A stretch of DNA of 5,244 nt. Source: an uncultured Pseudomonadota bacterium. GTDB lineage: Bacteria; Pseudomonadota; Gammaproteobacteria; Methylococcales; Methylomonadaceae. The notes beneath the pieces were generated by a model, which saw only the letters and a program-made list of their open reading frames with translations, searched no databases and was not told the DNA's origin. This document shows positions 1-5,244 of this stretch, in pieces. The position numbers and the translations under genes were made by a program. The first letter of the stretch is position 1. Every line of letters starts with the position of its first letter. The stretch lies in the NCBI GenBank assembly GCA_903931355.1, contig CAIZCB010000118.1, positions 1 to 5,244 on the forward strand, read 5' to 3'.

Positions 1-1538
1 AATATCCTTATGGTTGTACCGAACAATTAGCTCACAGCACGATTCCGAATTTGGTGTTAATGGATTTATTGAATCGTGCCAAGCTCAAGTCTACTCAATG
101 GGATGGGCTAATCAGTAAACTGGATAAAGCCCAACGCAATGCTGAAGTGGGGATTCGTAAACTATTAGCTAATCAGAAAGAAGAGGGTGGTTTCAGTTTA
201 TGGCCGAACGAGCCAGAAGCATCGCTGCCAGTGACTTTGATTGCGATGGAGGCTTTGTCTTACGCCAAAGAACTTAACCTATCTGGTGCTGATATGGCGT
301 TTAGTAAAGCCCAAGATTGGTTGGCTAACCATGTTGAGCAGCTGCCTGAATCGCAATTTGATGATTTTGTACTCGGTAGTTTTGCGGTCAGTGGAAACAG
401 CTATAACGCGCCTTGGGAAAAACAAGCTAACTATGTGAAAACCATTGCCGCTAATCCACAGGCTAAAGCCCATGAAATGATTGCCGCATTGCGTATTTTA
501 AGATGCTATGAAAAGTTGAAATGGCATAGCTTTAACCAACAGCTTGGCAATACTCAGCAATTACGGGTGGATTTAATCAATCGCTTACAGCAGGCATTGC
601 AAACCATTGAGCCTGTTAGTTATCAATCACAAGCTTTGTATCAGCAACTGGGTTTCCGCTTTGGTTTACCGAGTTTAATTGCCGCTGGTTTAGGCGAATT
701 AGAGCTGGCGAAAGCCTTGCCTGTGGCACTGGAAGCTAAATTAAAACGCCAATTGCTAGAACGTCAGGAAAACGGCTATTGGCAATCGACCTATGAAACC
801 GCAAAAGTGATTTTTAACGCGCGCGCCATTTTAAGCAAAGAAGCCGCGGCTCATAGCAAACTGTCGAACAGCTCGGCGCTCAGCGTCAGCGGAAAAAATG
901 CTGAACCTTTGGGACGCTTAACCGCCATTCCGGGTGGTTATGTCGGTCAATTTGATTTAGCTAAGGCGCAAGCCGATGTATCTGAAATTCAGATTAGTAA
1001 TCTCAAAGCTGACGATGTAGCCAACGCAAGTTTGAGTGTTAGCCAGCCTTATGCTGATCTTACTGCCAGAGCGAGTGGGCTTAGCGTTGAACGGCAGTTG
1101 TACCGGATTACGCCTAAAGGCCACGAGTTGCTGGATAGTCAGCAAAGCCTAAAGCTTGGTGATTTGGTGGTCAGCGAAGTCAAGGTCAAACGTCTAGCCG
1201 ATAACAGTCAGTCTAAACAAGGCAGTGAGTTTGTGGTGATTGACGATGGTATTCCGTCATTGGCGGAAGCGCTGGAAAATGATCAAACCTATTTGGCCGA
1301 TGCCAAGCTGAAACCGAAAGACGACAGCTATTGGGCGTTGATTAAGCAAACTTTGCGTTATCCAGATCGTACTGAGCGAGTGGCTAAATTGATGCAAGCT
1401 GGCGAAATCCAGTTGTATCAGGTTTGGCGGGTTAATCGCCCAGGTTCTGCGGTAATACCACCAGCAACGGTTGTTGATATGTATCAAGAAACGCTGCAAG
1501 GTAATACAGCGGCTTTGCGGGTCAATGTTACACACTGA
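1..1538 (+). CDS. Bacterial alpha-2-macroglobulin family protein, C-terminal part (5' end outside window)
   Basis: Reading from base 3, the first visible residues are YPYGCTEQLAHS, which is the A2M thioester motif (Cys at 15-17, Gln at 24-26). The frame runs open to TGA at 1536-1538, giving 511 visible residues; the family is usually about 1500-1900 residues, so only the last third is here. Visible residues 1 to about 270 fit the helical thioester domain, with a GGFSLW segment at 62-67 and the following helix typical of that fold. The rest is beta-rich and ends with the family-like segments IDDGIP (about 413) and NRPGS...PP...DMY (about 478-494). Bacterial A2Ms are periplasmic or inner-membrane-anchored protease traps: bait cleavage exposes the thioester, which bonds covalently to the protease. 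The gene overlaps a YfaQ/DUF2300-type gene, as yfaS/magD homologues are followed by in E. coli and Pseudomonas. The signal peptide, bait region and true start lie outside the window. Family call is firm; subtype is less certain. Confidence 0.93.
   Translation, partial: YPYGCTEQLAHSTIPNLVLMDLLNRAKLKSTQWDGLISKLDKAQRNAEVGIRKLLANQKEEGGFSLWPNEPEASLPVTLIAMEALSYAKELNLSGADMAFSKAQDWLANHVEQLPESQFDDFVLGSFAVSGNSYNAPWEKQANYVKTIAANPQAKAHEMIAALRILRCYEKLKWHSFNQQLGNTQQLRVDLINRLQQALQTIEPVSYQSQALYQQLGFRFGLPSLIAAGLGELELAKALPVALEAKLKRQLLERQENGYWQSTYETAKVIFNARAILSKEAAAHSKLSNSSALSVSGKNAEPLGRLTAIPGGYVGQFDLAKAQADVSEIQISNLKADDVANASLSVSQPYADLTARASGLSVERQLYRITPKGHELLDSQQSLKLGDLVVSEVKVKRLADNSQSKQGSEFVVIDDGIPSLAEALENDQTYLADAKLKPKDDSYWALIKQTLRYPDRTERVAKLMQAGEIQLYQVWRVNRPGSAVIPPATVVDMYQETLQGNTAALRVNVTH
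12..26 (+). other. Thioester motif GCTEQ of the A2M protein
   Basis: The codons ggt-tgt-acc-gaa-caa encode Gly-Cys-Thr-Glu-Gln. In thioester A2Ms the Cys sulfur and the Gln side chain form the internal thioester within CxEQ. Both residues are present, so the protein should be chemically competent for covalent capture, provided the rest of the gene upstream is intact. Confidence 0.9.
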
Positions 1539-3660
1539 GTTTTTTGCTATCTGGTGCTGGTTTTTGAAGCGCTTATTGCCAAAACCAGCGCAGGCTCGCT
1601 TATATGATTTGGGGGCGGCGCTGTTGTTTTTTGGCGCACTGGCGCAGCAAGTTGAATTGCAAAAAACCGCTGATTTAGCCTTGAGCGAATTAGCCGCTCA
1701 AGGCTATCAAATTCCCAGCGAAGCCGAACCGCTGAAAATTTTTCCGGCTTTAACCGCTGGCGATTTTAGTAGCCAACACGCTGGCGCTTGGCGGCCCGGG
1801 GCGATTTATTTGCGCTATCCAGTGCCACCGCCGTTCGATGTCAAAGTCTATTTACGCCATGAAATCTTTCATGAAGTCAGCTACCGCAGTTGTGGCGGCA
1901 AATTACCGCTGTGGGCCGAAGAAGCGGCGGCAATGGTTTTTAGTGGTGAGTTGAATCATGTAGACGCTGGCGCTTGGCCTGATGAAGCGGAATTACAGGG
2001 CTTAAAAAATCATATTCAACAAGGCGCTGAACTGAATAGTAGTGACAGGCGTTTATTGCAGCGTTTATTAGTCGATAATGATTGGCCGTCACAACCCTGT
2101 ACCGTTTCTGCAAAACTACAGACTTTATTGGCAAATACCCCGCAATCCAGCGCAAGCAGTGCTTATCTGCTAATCAATTTAATCTCAGGGCGAATACTGG
2201 AAAGCAGTGGCGATCAAAATCAAGCATTTCCGCCGGGTTCATTATTAAAAATTCCCTATGCCGCGGCTTTAAATCAAGCCTTGCCAGCGGCTATTGCGGA
2301 AGAATTAGCCAATAGCGATACCGAGAAATTGCTGAACCGCAAAGCCGCTGTTCAAGGCGAGTTACATCATCTGCTGTTATCAGTAATTAAACACAATCTT
2401 GCTGTTGATCATCCGCAACAGCTTCAAGATTGGCGGGTTTATCTGGGGGAAAGGGCGGCTGATGGCAGTTTTCCAATTCAGGCTAATTTGCCGGAATTGG
2501 CGTTTACATTACGGGCGGCTTTATTAGCCAAGCCCGATTATTTTCGCGGTTTAACCCAAAATGGTTTTACGCCAAGCTCTACTTTAGCCAAGCAAAATCC
2601 GGCCGATAAACAAGGCTTACAGCGACTCCAAGCATTAAGCAAAACCGGCACCGTATCGACCGCCAAAGGTCAGGTGTTGGTCGGGTATTTAATGCTGGCT
2701 TGGCCTGCCGAGCATCCGGTGTATTTGGCGATATTTCGCCAAGCGGAAACCAAAGGCGCGGCAATTTTGGCGTCTGCCGCAAAATCCTTGAAAACTTGGC
2801 AACAGCGTTATCCGGTTAACTGGGCAACGGTGCGGGTGCGATTATTGACGCCTGCGCCGCGTGACAGTTGGCAGCCGATTGCCGATTGTCCTGAGCTGAG
2901 TAGTGGATTAGCGCATTTCACGCTTTGTGGGCAATATCGAATCATTGCCAATAGCAAAAATAGTCGTAGCGAGCGCCGTGTTAATGGTGTGCTTTATCAG
3001 CCAGCCGATCAAAAAGCGTTGGTATTGGAAACCGATTTAGCCAGTTATGTGGAAGCGGTAGTGTCAGCCGAAGCCGAGCAGTTAACTGGTCAAGCCCGTG
3101 AAGCGATGATTGCCGTGGTGGCTTGGAATGCCAGACACGGCAATCATCGGCATATCGAAACCAATGCCTTGTGCGACACCACCCATTGCATGGTGTTTTT
3201 AGGTCAAGATGTTGATAAAAAGCCACTTGCTACGCTCAAAATCAATGCTGAGTTATTGGCTTGGTTAGATCAGTTGGCTCAGCGGCAGCATTTGAATTGG
3301 TTGTCATTTGCTAATGGTGGCGATCAAGCTTGGCAAAAACAGTTAAGCACAGAGCAGATTGCGACAGCGTTTAAAGAGTCGCAGATTTTGGAGATTCGTC
3401 GTGAGCGTCGCAAAGATCAACAGATTTTTGTGCATTTGCTATATGCCGACAGCGAAGAAACCCTTAGCTGTGAAGTATTTCGCAATAGCTTGAAGTTACC
3501 GTCTTGTCCCGATGCGATTAGTCGCTTACCTGAACAGCCGCTTTGGTCTTTTCAAGGCATTGGGGTAGGGCATGGCTTGGGCTTGTCATTATTACAAGCC
3601 CAAGCGCTGGCGGAGCAAGGTTATACAGCTAAGCAGATATTGCAGGATGCTTATCATTAG
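1525..3660 (+). CDS. YfaQ/DUF2300-like three-module envelope protein: zinc-peptidase-like, PBP-like, SpoIID/LytB domain
   Basis: This is a 711-residue protein from ATG 1525, probably exported and acting on the cell wall in the periplasm. (1) Residues about 40-160: H112-E-I-F-H116 is an HExxH zinc motif, followed by LPLWAEEAAA with E133 in the third-ligand position of gluzincins. (2) Residues about 205-410: PPGSLLK carries an SxxK motif (S239, K242) and SKTGT carries KTG (373-375), as in penicillin-binding proteins and beta-lactamases; no clear SxN motif lies between. (3) Residues about 470-711: a SpoIID/LytB domain with E516 in VVSAE at the catalytic Glu position, CDTTHC (550-555), and GVGHGLGLS (680-688) followed by QAxALAEQGY. 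The gene overlaps the A2M gene by 14 nt, so translation is probably coupled. E. coli YfaQ is shorter (about 550 residues, from memory). The start is uncertain: no strong RBS is visible. TTG 1564 would give a more ordinary signal peptide (hydrophobic LGAALLFFGALA, possible cut after ALA). Domain calls rest on motifs; activity is inferred. Confidence 0.88.
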   Translation: MLHTEFFAIWCWFLKRLLPKPAQARLYDLGAALLFFGALAQQVELQKTADLALSELAAQGYQIPSEAEPLKIFPALTAGDFSSQHAGAWRPGAIYLRYPVPPPFDVKVYLRHEIFHEVSYRSCGGKLPLWAEEAAAMVFSGELNHVDAGAWPDEAELQGLKNHIQQGAELNSSDRRLLQRLLVDNDWPSQPCTVSAKLQTLLANTPQSSASSAYLLINLISGRILESSGDQNQAFPPGSLLKIPYAAALNQALPAAIAEELANSDTEKLLNRKAAVQGELHHLLLSVIKHNLAVDHPQQLQDWRVYLGERAADGSFPIQANLPELAFTLRAALLAKPDYFRGLTQNGFTPSSTLAKQNPADKQGLQRLQALSKTGTVSTAKGQVLVGYLMLAWPAEHPVYLAIFRQAETKGAAILASAAKSLKTWQQRYPVNWATVRVRLLTPAPRDSWQPIADCPELSSGLAHFTLCGQYRIIANSKNSRSERRVNGVLYQPADQKALVLETDLASYVEAVVSAEAEQLTGQAREAMIAVVAWNARHGNHRHIETNALCDTTHCMVFLGQDVDKKPLATLKINAELLAWLDQLAQRQHLNWLSFANGGDQAWQKQLSTEQIATAFKESQILEIRRERRKDQQIFVHLLYADSEETLSCEVFRNSLKLPSCPDAISRLPEQPLWSFQGIGVGHGLGLSLLQAQALAEQGYTAKQILQDAYH
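1858..1923 (+). other. Predicted zinc site, HExxH plus downstream Glu
   Basis: HEIFH is encoded at 1858-1872, and the WAEE segment with the likely third ligand (E133, 1921-1923) comes 17 residues after the second His. The arrangement HExxH...LPxWxxE(G/A)xA is the pattern of peptidase-MA-like gluzincins. All three predicted zinc ligands and the catalytic Glu (E113) are present. Confidence 0.72.
2230..2652 (+). other. PBP/beta-lactamase-like module bounded by SxxK and KTG motifs
   Basis: PPGSLLKIPYAAAL (from 2230) resembles the active-site region of penicillin-binding transpeptidases, with the nucleophile Ser at 2239-2241 and Lys at 2248-2250. It is preceded by INLISGRILES, like the strand before the active site in that fold. 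KTGT is at 2641-2652 and leads into the strand GQVLVGYLMLAWP. Only 134 residues separate the Ser from KTG, fewer than in class A beta-lactamases (about 164), and the SxN/YxN motif is not evident. The fold assignment is therefore likely, the activity uncertain. Confidence 0.6.
2935..3657 (+). other. SpoIID/LytB-type lytic transglycosylase domain
   Basis: The domain shows the SpoIID landmarks in order: LVLETDLASYVEAVVSAE with the catalytic-position Glu (3070-3072), the AREAMIAVVAWNAR helix, the CDTTHCMVF segment (3172-3198), and GIGVGHGLGLSLLQAQALAEQGYTAKQIL near the end as the family signature. H543, C550, H554 and C555 could bind zinc, as reported for a clostridial SpoIID. Known SpoIID enzymes cleave denuded peptidoglycan glycan strands. 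Confidence 0.8.
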
Positions 3661-3683
3661 CGGCTGCTAAGTTGTTAAAAGTG

Positions 3684-3695
3684 GTTGATATCAAC
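3684..3695. repeat. Perfect 12-bp palindrome in the convergent junction
   Basis: GTTGATATCAAC equals its own reverse complement and lies between the two convergent stop codons. It directly abuts a second short palindrome, CAATATTG (3695-3702). CAACAAT (3692-3698) and ATTGTTG (3712-3718) could also pair as a 7-bp stem with a 13-nt loop. The region may end transcription from both sides or bind a protein, but it lacks a GC-rich stem with a U tract, so no function is assigned. Confidence 0.4.
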
Positions 3696-3719
3696 AATAT
3701 TGGGCTGAGTAATTGTTGT

Positions 3720-4037
3720 TCAAGATTGAAAATGCACCGCCAACCAAACCGTTTCCATGTCGTCCGTTGTCCACTCAACCCGATGTAAACAATGCGCTTT
3801 AATCAGCCAATAATCGCCACTTTTCAGCGTGACCGATTCCGCATCAGCAAAGCTTACCCGCGCTTCACCTTGTAACAGCAACACCCATTCATCATCTGCT
3901 TGGTCATACCAAAAATCATCAGGGCTGCGATGGCCTTTGGAAACGATGCGTTCAATGCGTAAATTGCTGGCGCTGAATAAAGTTTGGATTAACTCATCCG
4001 GTAAATCGGTGGGAATATCTGCAAACAGATTGCCCAT
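3720..4037 (-). CDS. Small single-domain cupin protein
   Basis: This is a 105-residue protein on the minus strand, from ATG at 4037 to TGA at 3722-3720. It has no signal peptide or membrane segment, so it is probably cytoplasmic. The single cupin barrel is visible from IERIVSKGHRSP (28-39) through WYDQADDEWVLLLQGEARVSF (43-63) to SGDYWLIKAHCLHRVEW (73-89). E50 with G57 fits the E-x6-G part of cupin motif 1, and H85 fits the motif 2 His, but the two motif 1 His positions are Tyr44 and Gln46. The start is set by a TAATG overlap with the upstream DUF2288 gene, with AGGG just before it; a longer form from 4058 would lie inside that gene. The same WYDQ...EWVLLL pattern is familiar to me from related small gammaproteobacterial cupins, whose substrate is unknown. 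Function not assigned. Confidence 0.85.
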   Translation of the reverse strand: MGNLFADIPTDLPDELIQTLFSASNLRIERIVSKGHRSPDDFWYDQADDEWVLLLQGEARVSFADAESVTLKSGDYWLIKAHCLHRVEWTTDDMETVWLAVHFQS

Positions 4038-4039
4038 TA
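4035..4039 (-). promoter_or_regulatory. TAATG stop/start overlap coupling DUF2288 to the cupin
   Basis: On the minus strand the DUF2288 stop TAA (4039-4037) shares its last A with the cupin ATG (4037-4035). AGGG ends 3 nt before the ATG, which is close for an independent RBS, so terminating ribosomes probably restart here. Confidence 0.75.
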
Positions 4040-4333
4040 GCCCTGCACCAAAACCCAAGGTCTAATCACCACTGCCCACACTTCACTATCATTTTGATAC
4101 CAATCGCTGGCTTGTTGATCGGCCACCGGCGCGACTAAACCGGCTTGGAGCCATTGTTCCACCTGGTTTTTATTGTCGACCGAAAACTGAAAAGCCACCT
4201 CGACCAAATCCAACTCAGCCGCGACCGAAATCGCCAAGCCAGCGGCAAAAAAGCGTTGTAATTCTTTCCAAGCAATTTGCGAAGTTTCCAGATTAACTTT
4301 GGCTTTTTCCAAAGCGATTAATTCATCAGACAT
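4037..4333 (-). CDS. DUF2288 family protein
   Basis: This is a 98-residue soluble protein from ATG at 4333, with GGAAAA 5 nt upstream as a fair RBS. Features recalled for DUF2288 are all present: KVNLETSQIAWKELQRFFAAG (12-32), the segment AAELDLVEVAFQFSVDNKNQVEQWL (38-62), and a C-terminal EVWAVVIRPWVLVQ. The length matches the usual 90-100 residues of the family, so it seems complete. No enzymatic motif, cysteine cluster or signal peptide is visible, and the family's function is unknown to me. Its stop codon overlaps the start of the cupin gene by one base, so the two are very likely one transcript with coupled translation. The pair is divergent from the TPR gene across 84 bp. Whether the cupin and DUF2288 proteins work together is inference from this arrangement only. 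Confidence 0.87.
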   Translation of the reverse strand: MSDELIALEKAKVNLETSQIAWKELQRFFAAGLAISVAAELDLVEVAFQFSVDNKNQVEQWLQAGLVAPVADQQASDWYQNDSEVWAVVIRPWVLVQG

Positions 4334-4417
4334 TTACATTTTCCGGTTTTGAAGGGATGTTGTAGTATTCACGGCTATTTTATCGCAACCCTACTATTCA
4401 GGCATTGGGAGCTGTTC
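4334..4417. promoter_or_regulatory. Divergent intergenic region, presumed to hold both promoters
   Basis: These 84 bp separate the DUF2288 and TPR start codons, so both transcripts probably begin here or overlap here. I see no convincing sigma-70 pair: the best + strand match (TTCACG at 4368, TACTAT at 4392, 18-bp spacer) is weak and would start transcription almost on top of the RBS. The call rests on gene orientation. Confidence 0.45.
4407..4411 (+). promoter_or_regulatory. Ribosome binding site of the TPR gene
   Basis: GGGAG lies 6 nt before ATG 4418. It fixes the start there rather than at the in-frame TTG at 4349, which would add a Cys/Phe-rich stretch not resembling the rest of the protein. 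Confidence 0.75.
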
Positions 4418-5140
4418 ATGTCATTACTTTCATCATTCACCAAACGATCCACTTTAGACGCGGCTGTTAAGCAAGTTGCAAAAGCCCGTAAAAGCGAAGC
4501 CGCGCTGGCCGAGCAGCTTTATAAAGGCGCTTATCAAGGCTTTGCCACTGTAATCGCTGACAATTTGATCGTTTCCGAAGCCTTGTATAACTGGGGCTTT
4601 GCTTTATTGCACGAAGCGGAAATTCAACCTAAAGAACAAGCAGTCGAAACTTTGGAAGACGCGATTTCTAAATTTTCATTCTGCTTACTGACTGCGCCAA
4701 ATTATTTAGGTGCAGCGATTGATGGCGGCGTGGCATTTATGGAATTAGCCCGTTTAAGCGCTGAAGAGCCTTCAAAACAATATCTGTACTCGATGGCTAA
4801 ACAGTTTTTTGAAAAAGCGGGCAGTATTCAAAAGGGCAGTGCGGCTTATAACTTGGCTTGTTTGTATGCTTTAAGTAACGATCACGATGCTTGTTTAGCA
4901 GCTTTAAAAGACGCGAAATCGTTTGGCAGCTTGCCTGATGATGCGGTGATTTTAGCTGATGCGGATATGGCATCGGTGATTGAACAAGCTTGGTTAAAAG
5001 AGTTCCTGGTCGAAGCGCGTAAAAAACCTGAGCTAGAAGAGAAAGCCGCTAAAGAACAGCAAGAAGCGATTAGCTATGAGCCAAAATTGAATTTAAGAAA
5101 AACTGAAGATTTTGATTATTATGCGAAAGATGAGACATAA
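4418..5140 (+). CDS. TPR repeat protein with TPR end-of-group-type segment
   Basis: This is a 240-residue, almost wholly helical protein without signal peptide or membrane segment, so it is probably cytoplasmic. Residues about 50-130 contain TPR-like helix pairs: SEALYNWGFALLHEAE, then AVETLEDAISKFSFCLLTAPNYLGAAIDGGVAFMELA, then YLYSMAKQFFEKAGSIQ. Residues 140-198 (GSAAYNLACLYALSNDHDACLAALKDAKSFG, then DADMASV...WLKEFL) match the TPR end-of-group pattern, in which a YNLAC helix pair is followed by an Asp-rich turn and a final helix. The tail from about 200 is highly charged (Lys/Glu) and ends acidic. Such proteins are scaffolds for protein-protein contacts; no partner or enzymatic motif can be read here. 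The gene stands alone on the + strand, divergent from DUF2288, with a clear RBS. A run of ten-plus As and Ts follows the stop without a convincing terminator stem. Confidence 0.85.
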   Translation: MSLLSSFTKRSTLDAAVKQVAKARKSEAALAEQLYKGAYQGFATVIADNLIVSEALYNWGFALLHEAEIQPKEQAVETLEDAISKFSFCLLTAPNYLGAAIDGGVAFMELARLSAEEPSKQYLYSMAKQFFEKAGSIQKGSAAYNLACLYALSNDHDACLAALKDAKSFGSLPDDAVILADADMASVIEQAWLKEFLVEARKKPELEEKAAKEQQEAISYEPKLNLRKTEDFDYYAKDET

Positions 5141-5229
5141 TTAATTTTATTATTTTAAGCACCACAACAAAAGTAAATCGGCAATTAGGCAAATAAAATC
5201 TTGATATTTGGCAAGCAAGTTAAGGCTAT
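5141..5229. other. AT-rich non-coding stretch after the TPR gene
   Basis: No open reading frame with a usable start is visible. CAAATA (5190-5195) and TATTTG (5205-5210) could form a weak 6-bp hairpin with a 9-nt loop, too AT-rich to call a terminator. Confidence 0.5.
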
Positions 5230-5244
5230 CCCGTTCGTCCTGAG
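5230..5244. repeat. Left arm of a dispersed palindromic repeat, cut by the window edge
   Basis: The final 15 bases, CCCGTTCGTCCTGAG, match the first arm of a family I recognise from many bacterial genomes. Those repeats continue as GCTTGTCGAAGGACGAACGG, forming a long inverted repeat found between genes. Only one arm is visible, so the assignment depends on what follows outside the window. Confidence 0.5.

Noticed and set aside
957..1535. Minus-strand open frames inside the A2M gene (957-1145 and 1257-1535)
   Set aside because: They lie opposite a clearly coding frame with family motifs, have no RBS, and encode compositions typical of antisense shadows.
3692..3718. Rho-independent terminator for the YfaQ-like gene
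   Set aside because: The 7-bp stem is AT-rich with a 13-nt loop and lacks a following run of Ts, so it is listed only as a palindromic region.
3829..4065. 78-residue + strand frame opposite the cupin gene
   Set aside because: The minus-strand frame has clear cupin motifs and coupled translation; the + strand product is Ser-rich without recognisable features.
4368..4397. Candidate sigma-70 promoter TTCACG / TACTAT
   Set aside because: Each box matches only four of six consensus bases, and transcription would begin almost at the RBS.
4349..4417. Longer N-terminus for the TPR protein from TTG 4349
   Set aside because: The GGGAG RBS 6 nt before ATG 4418 gives a better start, and the extension would use up almost all of the divergent intergenic region.
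5190..5210. CAAATA/TATTTG hairpin as terminator of the TPR gene
   Set aside because: The stem has only one GC pair, no U tract follows, and it lies 50 bp after the stop.

Overview
The window looks like chromosomal DNA from a Gram-negative gammaproteobacterium. Its proteins fit that group: a bacterial alpha-2-macroglobulin (A2M), a YfaQ-like envelope protein, a DUF2288 protein and a small cupin. The moderate GC content, the many TTA/TTG leucine codons and the start of a widespread CCGTTCGTCCTGAG-type dispersed repeat at the right edge suggest a Methylococcales-like lineage. That last step is a weak inference.

Left part (1-3660, + strand): the last 511 codons of an A2M-family protein, entered exactly at its thioester motif (Cys-Thr-Glu-Gln, bases 15-26). 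It overlaps by 14 nt a 711-residue protein of the YfaQ/DUF2300 type. That second protein reads as three enzyme-like modules in a row: an HExxH zinc-peptidase-like domain, a penicillin-binding/beta-lactamase-like domain (SxxK and KTG motifs), and a SpoIID/LytB-type peptidoglycan lytic domain. The order A2M then YfaQ-like matches the E. coli yfa and Pseudomonas mag operons. The usual next gene (yfaP/DUF2135 type) is missing, because convergent genes follow at once.

Middle (3661-4333): a 59-bp convergent junction with a perfect 12-bp palindrome, then a two-gene minus-strand operon. A DUF2288 protein is joined by a TAATG stop/start overlap to a small cupin whose metal-ligand positions are partly replaced.

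Right part (4334-5244): an 84-bp divergent intergenic region, a 240-residue cytoplasmic TPR-type protein on the + strand, and about 100 bp of AT-rich non-coding DNA ending in what appears to be one arm of a dispersed palindromic repeat.

The best candidate for an under-described system is the first gene pair. A protease-trapping thioester protein is translationally linked to one polypeptide carrying peptidase-like, transpeptidase-like and glycan-lytic-like modules. Inferred role: envelope surveillance or repair in the periplasm.
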